Source: JAUSIF01 sp963711595 (GTDB lineage: Bacteria; Pseudomonadota; Alphaproteobacteria; Rhizobiales; Xanthobacteraceae). From it: a stretch of DNA of 64,000 nt. The stretch lies in NCBI GenBank assembly GCA_963711595.1, contig CAVQER010000007.1, positions 186,001 to 250,000 of the forward strand. The letters run 5' to 3'. The translations under genes were made by a program, and so were the position numbers. Shown here in pieces: positions 1 through 6,268 of the stretch; the first letter of the stretch is position 1, and each line of letters opens with the position of its first letter. Below the pieces are notes generated by a model. It was not told the origin of the DNA and made no database searches. It was given only the letters and a program-made list of their open reading frames with translations.

Positions 1-176
1 TGAAGGAGTCCCTCGTTCGATTGGAAGCGGCGACGGCGGTTGCGGCGCCAGGCCAGGAAGAGCTTGTGGCAGAAGAGTTGCGACTCGCAGCACGGGCTCT
101 TGGCCGCGTCACAGGCCGCGTCGACGTCGAGGACGTACTCGATCAGGTGTTCCGAAATTTTTGCATCGGCAAATGA
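1..176 (+). CDS. mnmE: MnmE (TrmE) tRNA modification GTPase, C-terminal end
   Basis: Only the last ~57 codons are in the window; the reading frame starts at base 3. The translated tail has the typical MnmE ending: an alternating helix (EELRLAARALGRVTGRVDVEDVLDQ) written here as EELRLAARALG followed by RVTGRVDVEDVLD, and the terminal C-I-G-K motif whose cysteine is essential for tRNA wobble-uridine modification in this family. MnmE works with MnmG, encoded next, to make the 5-carboxymethylaminomethyl group at U34. The gene order mnmE-mnmG-rsmG-parA-parB is the classic near-origin order of alphaproteobacteria. The 5' part lies left of the window. Confidence 0.93.
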   Translation, partial: KESLVRLEAATAVAAPGQEELVAEELRLAARALGRVTGRVDVEDVLDQVFRNFCIGK

Positions 177-202
177 GACGGCAAGTAAATCACTGCGCGC
201 TG

Positions 203-216
203 ATTCACGTGAAAAC
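203..216. promoter_or_regulatory. Degenerate parS-like palindrome 1
   Basis: ATTCACGTGAAAAC contains the symmetric core TTCACGTGAA (204-213) of the bacterial parS consensus TGTTTCACGTGAAACA but loses the outer bases. It lies 44 bp (centre to centre) from the next copy. It could be a weak ParB-binding site; binding is inferred. Confidence 0.45.
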
Positions 217-218
217 GC

Positions 219-233
219 TTAACGAATGGTTAA
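219..233. promoter_or_regulatory. CtrA box (TTAA-N7-TTAAC) upstream of mnmG/par genes
   Basis: TTAA, seven bases, then TTAAC: an exact match to the full CtrA consensus known from Caulobacter and Rhizobiales. It sits between two parS-like palindromes and ~150 bp before the mnmG start. CtrA is the cell-cycle master regulator that also blocks origin firing in Caulobacter, so control of the partition genes or competition with ParB are plausible; neither is shown by sequence alone. Confidence 0.65.
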
Positions 234-246
234 CGGCGGCGAAATA

Positions 247-260
247 ATTCACGTGAAACG
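247..260. promoter_or_regulatory. Degenerate parS-like palindrome 2
   Basis: ATTCACGTGAAACG keeps the core TTCACGTGAA (248-257) and one complete outer half (GTGAAAC). Its centre is 55 bp from the strongest copy. Probably a weaker ParB site; inferred. Confidence 0.5.
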
Positions 261-300
261 GCGTGTCGGTCAAAAGGCCCCTCTAATTCATTTCGGCGGC

Positions 301-314
301 GTTTCACGTGAAAC
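301..314. promoter_or_regulatory. parS centromere site
   Basis: GTTTCACGTGAAAC is a perfect 14-bp palindrome identical to the inner 14 bases of the 16-bp parS consensus. Its position ~2.6-4.4 kb from parA and parB, beside mnmG, is where parS sites lie in many alphaproteobacteria. ParB should load here as a CTP-dependent clamp. Confidence 0.88.
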
Positions 315-379
315 CCCTGCCCTGTTCCGCCTTTTGACGGCCTTGGAGCGGTCCGATAGATGGGCCCCGCTGGAGCAAA

Positions 380-2230
380 ATGATGGATCGCTTTGACGTC
401 ATCGTGGTCGGCGGAGGTCACGCCGGCTGCGAAGCCGCAGCGGCGGCGGCGCGCTTGGGCGCGCGAACCGCGCTCGTCACGCATCGCACAGACACCGTCG
501 GCGCGATGTCGTGCAATCCAGCAATTGGGGGCCTCGGCAAGGGGCACCTCGTCCGCGAGGTCGACGCCCTCGATGGACTAATGGGCCGGGTCGCCGACCG
601 GGGCGGGATCCAGTTTCGCGTATTAAATCGCCGCAAGGGTCCGGCGGTGCGAGGTCCGCGCGCCCAGGCCGACCGCAAGCTCTATGCACGCGCAATGCAG
701 GAGGCGATTTACGCCACGCCGAACTTGGTCATGGTCGAAGGCGAGGCCGACGATCTGATCATCCGCGAGGGAAAAGCTGTGGGCGTTTTGCTCGCAAGTG
801 GGCGTGTCCTTTCGGCGGGTGCGTGTGTGTTGACAACGGGGACATTTCTTCGCGGCCTGATCCATATCGGCGAGCGAAAAATCCCGGCGGGAAGAGTCGG
901 CGAGGCCCCTGCCCTGGGCTTGTCGCGCACCCTCGCCTCGCTCGGCTTTACTCTCGGCCGACTGAAGACCGGCACGCCGCCTCGCCTTGATGGCCGAACG
1001 ATCGATTGGAGCGGCATCGAGATGCAGCCCGGCGACGAATCACCGGAACCGTTCTCGGCCCTGACCGATCGGATCGACAATCCGCAGGTCGCGTGCGGTA
1101 TCACGCGCACCACGACAGAAACCCACGAATTGATTCGGGCGAACGTGCATCGTTCGCCCATGTATTCCGGCCAGATCGAAAGCCGCGGTCCACGGTATTG
1201 CCCGTCGATCGAAGACAAGATCGTGCGCTTCGGCGATCGCGACGGGCATCAGATCTTCCTCGAACCGGAAGGTCTCGATGATCCGACGATCTATCCGAAT
1301 GGGATTTCGACCTCGCTGCCGGAGGAAATTCAGCGTGGCATCGTCGCGACAATTCCAGGGCTCGAGCGCGCGGAGTTGATCCGACCTGGCTACGCGATCG
1401 AATACGATCATGTGGATCCGCGCGAGCTCGAGGCGAGTCTCGAGACGAAGCGGGTAGCCGGGCTGTATTTGGCCGGCCAGATCAACGGCACGACGGGCTA
1501 TGAAGAGGCGGCGGCGCAGGGACTGGTCGCGGGGCTCAACGCGGCGCGCCGAGCCGGCGGGCAGGGCGCAATCGTGTTCGATCGGGCGGAGGCTTATCTC
1601 GGGGTCATGATCGACGATCTCGTGACCCGCGGGGTCGCCGAGCCATACCGGATGTTCACGTCGCGCGCCGAATATCGGCTGACGCTGCGCGCGGACAATG
1701 CGGATCAGCAACTCACCCGACGGGGACTCGAACTCGGCTGTGTTGGGGCGGAACGTGGTAAACGATTCCTTAACAAGGCTGATGCGCTGGAGTCCGCTCG
1801 CAAATGGGCGCGGTCGGTCTCGATCACGCCGACGGAAGCCAATCAATTCGAACTCGTTCTGAACCTCGACGGGCAGCGGCGTACCGCCTACCAGCTTTTG
1901 TCCTACCCCGGCCTTGGTCCTGACGAGCTCGCGAGGATTTGGCCGGAGTTCGCCGCGCTCGAGCCGAAAATCGCCGAACAGCTCGAGATCGATGCCAAGT
2001 ACGCTGTGTATCTCGACCGCCAGGCCGAGGACGTCGCGCGCTTCCGCCGGGATGAAGCGCTCAGCCTTCCGGACGGCATCGACTATGATTCAATTCCTGG
2101 GTTGTCGTTCGAGCTCCGCCAGAAGCTCGGGGTCGTGCGTCCGCGCACCCTTGGACAGGCGGATCGCATCGACGGCATGACTCCCGCCGCGCTGGCGCTC
2201 GTCGCGGTGCACGCCCGCCGGCGTGCATGA
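380..2230 (+). CDS. mnmG: MnmG (GidA), tRNA U34 carboxymethylaminomethylation enzyme
   Basis: FAD-dependent partner of MnmE in forming cmnm5U at the tRNA wobble position. The 616-residue product has the usual family length. The N-terminal Rossmann motif VVGGGHAGCEAA (about residues 10-21) binds the FAD ADP moiety. The family blocks SCNPAIGGLGKGH and EYRL-type segments follow, and a helical MnmE-interacting C-terminal domain ends the protein. Two adjacent ATG codons are possible starts; the first is used here. The stop overlaps the rsmG start by ATGA, so the two are translationally coupled. A parS palindrome and a CtrA box lie just upstream. Confidence 0.96.
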   Translation: MMDRFDVIVVGGGHAGCEAAAAAARLGARTALVTHRTDTVGAMSCNPAIGGLGKGHLVREVDALDGLMGRVADRGGIQFRVLNRRKGPAVRGPRAQADRKLYARAMQEAIYATPNLVMVEGEADDLIIREGKAVGVLLASGRVLSAGACVLTTGTFLRGLIHIGERKIPAGRVGEAPALGLSRTLASLGFTLGRLKTGTPPRLDGRTIDWSGIEMQPGDESPEPFSALTDRIDNPQVACGITRTTTETHELIRANVHRSPMYSGQIESRGPRYCPSIEDKIVRFGDRDGHQIFLEPEGLDDPTIYPNGISTSLPEEIQRGIVATIPGLERAELIRPGYAIEYDHVDPRELEASLETKRVAGLYLAGQINGTTGYEEAAAQGLVAGLNAARRAGGQGAIVFDRAEAYLGVMIDDLVTRGVAEPYRMFTSRAEYRLTLRADNADQQLTRRGLELGCVGAERGKRFLNKADALESARKWARSVSITPTEANQFELVLNLDGQRRTAYQLLSYPGLGPDELARIWPEFAALEPKIAEQLEIDAKYAVYLDRQAEDVARFRRDEALSLPDGIDYDSIPGLSFELRQKLGVVRPRTLGQADRIDGMTPAALALVAVHARRRA

Positions 2231-2886
2231 CCGACGCGCGTTCGCTCGCGGCGGACCGGGCGAGCGCGTTTCGTCTGGTCCCGGTTTCACATGAAACCAG
2301 TGTGCGCCTCGATCAGTTCGTCGACCTGTTCTTGCGCTGGCAGCGAGCGGTACAGCTCGTCTCGGCATCGACACTGCCGAGGCTGTGGACCCGCCACATC
2401 GCCGATAGCCTGCAAATCGCAGCGCTAGCACCCCACGCAAAGGTCTGGCTCGACCTCGGCACCGGCGGCGGATTTCCCGGGCTGATTGTCGCGATCGCGG
2501 TCGCCGAGCGGGCAGGGGCGCTTGTACATCTCGTCGAGAGCGATACGAGAAAGGCGGCATTCCTGCGCGAAGCGGCCCGGGTGACGCACGCCCCCGCCAA
2601 AATCCACGCGGAGCGCATCGAGTCGGCTGCCAAACGGATCGGCCAGGTTGACGTCGTTACCGCACGCGCATTGGCTCCTTTGCAGCGAATCATCGAGCTT
2701 TCGGAGCCATGGTTGGCTGGAGGGGCGACTGGGATTTTTATGAAGGGACAAGATGTTGATAACGAATTGACCGAAGCCGCTAAATCTTGGAAGATTCAGT
2801 TGAGGCTCCTACCCAGTCGAACCGATCCGCGCGGCAAGATCTTGGTGGTCGATAGCGCCGCGCAGAGGCCGTTAACCCCGCGTTAA
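2227..2886 (+). CDS. rsmG: RsmG (GidB), 16S rRNA m7G527 methyltransferase
   Basis: SAM-dependent methyltransferase that makes m7G527 in 16S rRNA; its loss gives low-level streptomycin resistance in several bacteria. The glycine-rich SAM motif LDLGTGGGFPGL lies around residues 76-87, followed by a VHLVESDTRKAAFL block. The early peptide VSHET is encoded by a parS-like palindrome, matching the VSRET seen in many alphaproteobacterial RsmG proteins. The start overlaps the mnmG stop by four bases. The final TTAA of a CtrA box overlaps the stop codon, and parA begins two bases later. Confidence 0.95.
   Translation: MTDARSLAADRASAFRLVPVSHETSVRLDQFVDLFLRWQRAVQLVSASTLPRLWTRHIADSLQIAALAPHAKVWLDLGTGGGFPGLIVAIAVAERAGALVHLVESDTRKAAFLREAARVTHAPAKIHAERIESAAKRIGQVDVVTARALAPLQRIIELSEPWLAGGATGIFMKGQDVDNELTEAAKSWKIQLRLLPSRTDPRGKILVVDSAAQRPLTPR
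2284..2297. promoter_or_regulatory. parS site embedded in rsmG coding sequence
   Basis: GTTTCACATGAAAC differs from the perfect parS core by one central base (CACATG for CACGTG), leaving both outer GTTTCA/TGAAAC arms intact. It encodes V-S-H-E-T near the RsmG N-terminus, so the bases serve both protein and probable centromere. Confidence 0.7.
2872..2886. promoter_or_regulatory. CtrA box (TTAA-N7-TTAAC) at the parA start
   Basis: TTAA-CCCCGCG-TTAAC is a perfect CtrA full site. Its right half contains the rsmG stop codon and lies two bases before the parA ATG. A CtrA dimer here would sit over the translation start rather than a usual promoter -35/-10 position, so it might repress a promoter inside rsmG or mark an internal parAB promoter. 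The regulatory direction cannot be read from sequence. Confidence 0.6.
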
Positions 2887-2888
2887 CC

Positions 2889-3731
2889 ATGATCGCAAAA
2901 GCCATGACCCAGGGTCGCCCCCGTGTTCTCGCCATCGCCAATCAGAAGGGCGGGGTCGGGAAAACCACCACCGCCATCAACCTCGGCACGGCGCTCGCCG
3001 CGATCGACGAGCGGGTGCTGATCGTCGATCTCGATCCACAGGGCAACGCGTCGACCGGACTCGGCATCGATTACAAGAAGCGCTCACGCTCAACCTATGA
3101 CGCGCTGACCGGCGGCGCGCAGCTTGCCGACACGATTCACGAGACCGCGGTGCCGCGGCTGCACATCGCGCCCGCGACGATGGATCTGTCTGGCTTTGAA
3201 CTCGAAATCGCGACCGCGCGTGATCGCGCCTATCGTCTGCGCAATGCGCTCGGCACGCTCGCGCGTCCGACGCGCGAGCCGGATGGCAAGCTCATCGGCG
3301 AAGGTTACAGCTATGCGCTCGTCGACTGTCCGCCGTCGCTGAACCTGCTCACGATCAATGCGATGGCTGCGGCGGATGCGATCCTCGTTCCGCTGCAATG
3401 CGAGTTCTTCGCGCTCGAAGGATTGTCGCAACTCCTGAAGACCGTCGAGCAGGTGAAGACCAATCTTAATCCCGGACTCACGATCCACGGCGTCGTGCTG
3501 ACAATGTACGACGCGCGTAACAACCTCTCGGATCAGGTTGTCGCCGACGTGCGCCAATTCCTCGGCGCGAAGGTCTACGAGACGATCATTCCGCGCAACG
3601 TGCGCGTCTCGGAAGCGCCGTCCTACGGCAAGCCCGTGCTGCTCTACGACTTCAAGTGCGTAGGCAGCCAGGCGTACCTCAAGCTCGCGTCGGAAATCGT
3701 CCAGCGCGAGCGCACGCTGGCAGCGGCATGA
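2889..3731 (+). CDS. parA: ParA (Soj) chromosome-partition ATPase
   Basis: Deviant Walker ATPase that binds DNA non-specifically and moves ParB-parS complexes during chromosome segregation. The deviant Walker A motif KGGVGKTT is at residues 20-27 when translation starts at the first ATG. The VDLDPQGN (A') and DCPPSLN (Walker B) motifs follow. At 280 residues it is a small chromosomal ParA without the N-terminal HTH of plasmid types. An in-frame ATG five codons downstream is an equally possible start; neither has an obvious ribosome-binding site. parB follows after a ~60-base gap. Confidence 0.96.
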   Translation: MIAKAMTQGRPRVLAIANQKGGVGKTTTAINLGTALAAIDERVLIVDLDPQGNASTGLGIDYKKRSRSTYDALTGGAQLADTIHETAVPRLHIAPATMDLSGFELEIATARDRAYRLRNALGTLARPTREPDGKLIGEGYSYALVDCPPSLNLLTINAMAAADAILVPLQCEFFALEGLSQLLKTVEQVKTNLNPGLTIHGVVLTMYDARNNLSDQVVADVRQFLGAKVYETIIPRNVRVSEAPSYGKPVLLYDFKCVGSQAYLKLASEIVQRERTLAAA

Positions 3732-3790
3732 CGTCATTGGCGCGATCGATCGGACCCCACAAGAGCTGCAAACGGAGTTGAACCTTGACC

Positions 3791-4672
3791 ATGGCGGAAG
3801 AGACGCCCCGTTCGCGATTGGGGCGCGGACTCGCAGCGCTAATCGGCGACGTCGGTGACGAAAGCGCCGCGGTCGAGCGTGCGCGCGGACAGCGCCGAGT
3901 GCCGATCGAGTTCCTGCGTCCGAATCCGCGCAATCCGCGCCGGCACTACGGCGAGGAGGAGCTGGAAGAACTTTCCGCGTCGGTGCGCTCAAAGGGAATC
4001 CTGCAGCCGATCCTCGTGCGCACAGTGCCCGGAGCCATCGACGCCTACGAGATCATCGCAGGCGAGCGGCGTTGGCGCGCGGCGCAGCGGGCGAACCTGC
4101 ACGACGTGCCAGTCATTCTGCTCGAGATTAACGACAAGGAAGCCCTTGAGATCGCGATCATCGAAAACGTCCAGCGCGCGGATCTCAATCCGCTCGAAGA
4201 AGCGATGGGTTACAATTCGCTGATCGAACAATTCAGCTACGCTCAGGCCGATCTCGCGCGCATCGTCGGCAAGAGCCGCAGCCATATCGCGAATACGCTG
4301 CGTCTGTTGAAATTGCCAGACAGCGTGAAGCGCTATCTCGCAGAGGGAAAGCTAACCGCGGGTCACGCGCGTGCACTGCTCGCGCACGACGACCCCGAGG
4401 CGCTCGCGAAGGCCATCATCGAGAAGGGCCTCAACGTTCGTGACGTCGAGGCCATCGCGGGCGCGCAAGCCGAAGCGCGCGGCAAGCAGGCGAAGCGCCG
4501 CCCGCGCGGCGCGAAGAGCCACGACGTCCGCGCACTGGAAAAGAAACTCACCGACATGCTTGGCCTCAGAGTCGAGATCAATCATCGCAGCGCGGGCGGC
4601 GACGTGCGGATTCGTTATCGGACGCTCGAGCAACTCGACGCGCTCTGCCGGCGGCTCGGAAGCCGCCACTAA
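3791..4672 (+). CDS. parB: ParB (Spo0J) centromere-binding CTPase
   Basis: ParB clamps DNA at parS and spreads, using CTP. The CTP-binding motif GERRWRAAQR lies at residues 91-100, ENVQR at 125-129 and the helix-turn-helix that reads parS at roughly 150-180. The C-terminal dimerisation domain is present. The ATG is preferred over an in-frame TTG two codons upstream because the protein then begins MAEETPRSRLGRGLAALIG, the usual N-terminal ParA-stimulating segment. The gene converges on holA with 21 bases between stops. Cognate parS sites lie beside mnmG and within rsmG. Confidence 0.96.
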   Translation: MAEETPRSRLGRGLAALIGDVGDESAAVERARGQRRVPIEFLRPNPRNPRRHYGEEELEELSASVRSKGILQPILVRTVPGAIDAYEIIAGERRWRAAQRANLHDVPVILLEINDKEALEIAIIENVQRADLNPLEEAMGYNSLIEQFSYAQADLARIVGKSRSHIANTLRLLKLPDSVKRYLAEGKLTAGHARALLAHDDPEALAKAIIEKGLNVRDVEAIAGAQAEARGKQAKRRPRGAKSHDVRALEKKLTDMLGLRVEINHRSAGGDVRIRYRTLEQLDALCRRLGSRH

Positions 4673-4693
4673 CTCATTGACCGATCATCGCTT

Positions 4694-5722
4694 TCAGCGA
4701 CGGCGCTTGGCGCCGCACGCGAGCGCAAGGATTTCGCGCTCGGCGATTGGCTCAGCGAGCGAAGCGGATTTGCGCGCGGCGAGTGACGCATGCCCAAGCG
4801 CCGTGAGCGATTGCTCCAGCGCGGCGGGGGCGAAACGGGCGAGGGCGCGCTCGAACAGCGGTTTGCGACGGAAATGAATCCGCAGTTGTGGATCATCGAC
4901 AACCGAACCGGCCCGCTCGCCACGCTCGATCCGCAAACTCAATTTGTGCAATGTTACGACGTGCCGGATCGCTGCGCCGATCACGCTGCTTGCTGGAATC
5001 CCCGTGGCGCGCGCCTTTCCGAGAGCAGCGAGAGCCGCTTCCTGATCTCCGGCCGCCGCCGCATCCACGACATCATCAAGCGCGAGCGAAGAGGAATCCG
5101 CGATGATCGAGAGGATGCCGTCGTAGTCGATACGCTGCTTGTCATTCGCAAAAAGGACGAGCTTGTCGAGCTCGGACCGGCTCGCGAGCCGATCGCCGCC
5201 CAGCAAGCTGATGAGCGCGTCACGCGCGTCCGCGTCGATCGCGAGCCCTGCCTCGCGTAGCGTTTGATCGACCAGGCGGGCGACATCGCGCTCATTGTCC
5301 GCGTAACAAGCGACCGCGGCGGCATGTGGCGAAGATTCAGTGAGCTTGCGGAGGGGTGCGCCTTTGCGCAGATCGCCTGCTTCGATGACCACGAGAGCAT
5401 CCTGAGGCGGATCGGCGAGAAGACCTTCAAGGGCCTCGCCAAAATTGCGGCTGCCCGCACGGACATGCACGAGCCGGCGTCCACCGAACAGACCAATCGT
5501 GCGCGCTTCATCGGCTAGACGCCCTGGATCGCTTGCGAGCACGTCACCATCGATCGTGACGGTTGAAAATGGGTCGCTGTTGTCGCCACTGGACGCCCGC
5601 AACAATGCATCCGTGCGTTCGCGCACGAGGCCAAGGTCGGGACCGAAAACAAGAACGATAGGCCGGCGCGGATCAGGACGAGCGATGAACGCGTCCGCGT
5701 CCTGATTGCGGATCGCGACCAC
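4694..5722 (-). CDS. holA: DNA polymerase III delta subunit (clamp-loader)
   Basis: The delta subunit opens the beta sliding clamp during loading. The 342-residue protein resembles HolA across its length, starting with a FVLVFGPDLGLVRERTDAL-like segment typical of the degenerate AAA+ fold (residues ~20-40), then helical domains. Translation probably starts at GTG (VAIRNQDADAF). It is last in the leuS-lptE-holA transcription unit, six bases after lptE, an order conserved in many alphaproteobacteria. It converges with parB. Confidence 0.92.
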   Translation of the reverse strand: MVAIRNQDADAFIARPDPRRPIVLVFGPDLGLVRERTDALLRASSGDNSDPFSTVTIDGDVLASDPGRLADEARTIGLFGGRRLVHVRAGSRNFGEALEGLLADPPQDALVVIEAGDLRKGAPLRKLTESSPHAAAVACYADNERDVARLVDQTLREAGLAIDADARDALISLLGGDRLASRSELDKLVLFANDKQRIDYDGILSIIADSSSLALDDVVDAAAAGDQEAALAALGKARATGIPASSVIGAAIRHVVTLHKLSLRIERGERAGSVVDDPQLRIHFRRKPLFERALARFAPAALEQSLTALGHASLAARKSASLAEPIAEREILALACGAKRRR

Positions 5723-5728
5723 GGCCGC

Positions 5729-6268
5729 CTAGGTGCGCGTCAGGAAGAACGACGCGAGACGCGAACGGATTTGCTCGGCGACCACTTTGGCGGCGCGGTT
5801 CTCCGCGTCGCGAACGGCGCGCACATTGGCGAAGCGCTGTGGGCTGCGATCGATCGAGACGCGGGCGAGCGCCTGCTCGGTGAGCACGATGCGATCGCGG
5901 ACGACGTCGTGCAGTTTGTAGGTGACGTCGAAGGAAACCATTTCGGAAACCGGACGGCCGGATTCGGTGTCGATGACCGGGCTGAACGAACTCACGTTCG
6001 CAACCAGGGTTAGCCGGAATGGCGCATCGACCTGATTCCCCTCTCCCCCGGTCAGTTCGTAGATCAGGTCGTTGCGGATCTCGTTGCCGATACGGCCGTT
6101 GATCGAGGCGACCTCGACGTCGCGGAGCGCGTCACGGAGCGAAGGCCCCGAGCCGAATAGCGGCGTCTGTGCATACATAGGCTGAAACACGCAGCCGCCG
6201 AGAGCCGCGGCGAACATGCCCGCCGCGAGCAGGCGCAATATGCTCGATTGCCGGTTACGCAACGACAT
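5729..6268 (-). CDS. lptE: LptE, LPS-assembly outer-membrane lipoprotein
   Basis: LptE plugs the LptD barrel and helps insert lipopolysaccharide into the outer membrane. The first 26 residues form a lipoprotein signal (basic start, hydrophobic stretch, lipobox LGGC with lipidated C26). The remaining ~150 residues match the small RplB/LptE fold, including a SFDVTYKL-like strand. The start overlaps the end of leuS by 14 bases, which supports co-transcription and coupling. Sequence conservation is low in this family, so the call relies partly on the leuS-lptE-holA context. Confidence 0.88.
   Translation of the reverse strand: MSLRNRQSSILRLLAAGMFAAALGGCVFQPMYAQTPLFGSGPSLRDALRDVEVASINGRIGNEIRNDLIYELTGGEGNQVDAPFRLTLVANVSSFSPVIDTESGRPVSEMVSFDVTYKLHDVVRDRIVLTEQALARVSIDRSPQRFANVRAVRDAENRAAKVVAEQIRSRLASFFLTRT

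Larger units (their letters stand above)
177..379. promoter_or_regulatory. mnmE-mnmG spacer with parS cluster and CtrA box
   Basis: This ~200-base spacer carries three palindromes built on the core TTCACGTGAA and one perfect TTAA-N7-TTAA site between the first two. A GATTC (a GANTC, the CcrM methylation motif of alphaproteobacteria) overlaps the first palindrome at 202-206. The spacer is therefore probably both a ParB loading centre and the promoter region for mnmG and the downstream par genes. The individual sites are listed separately. Confidence 0.65.

Noticed and set aside
1..400. Replication origin (oriC) within the window
   Set aside because: No cluster of DnaA boxes seen; parS and CtrA sites alone do not define an origin, which probably lies to the left.
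1040..1846. Long antisense frame over mnmG, and similar ones over parA (3090-3992), amtB (19289-20347) and acs (40255-41355)
   Set aside because: All are shadows of conserved genes, without ribosome-binding sites or recognisable motifs.
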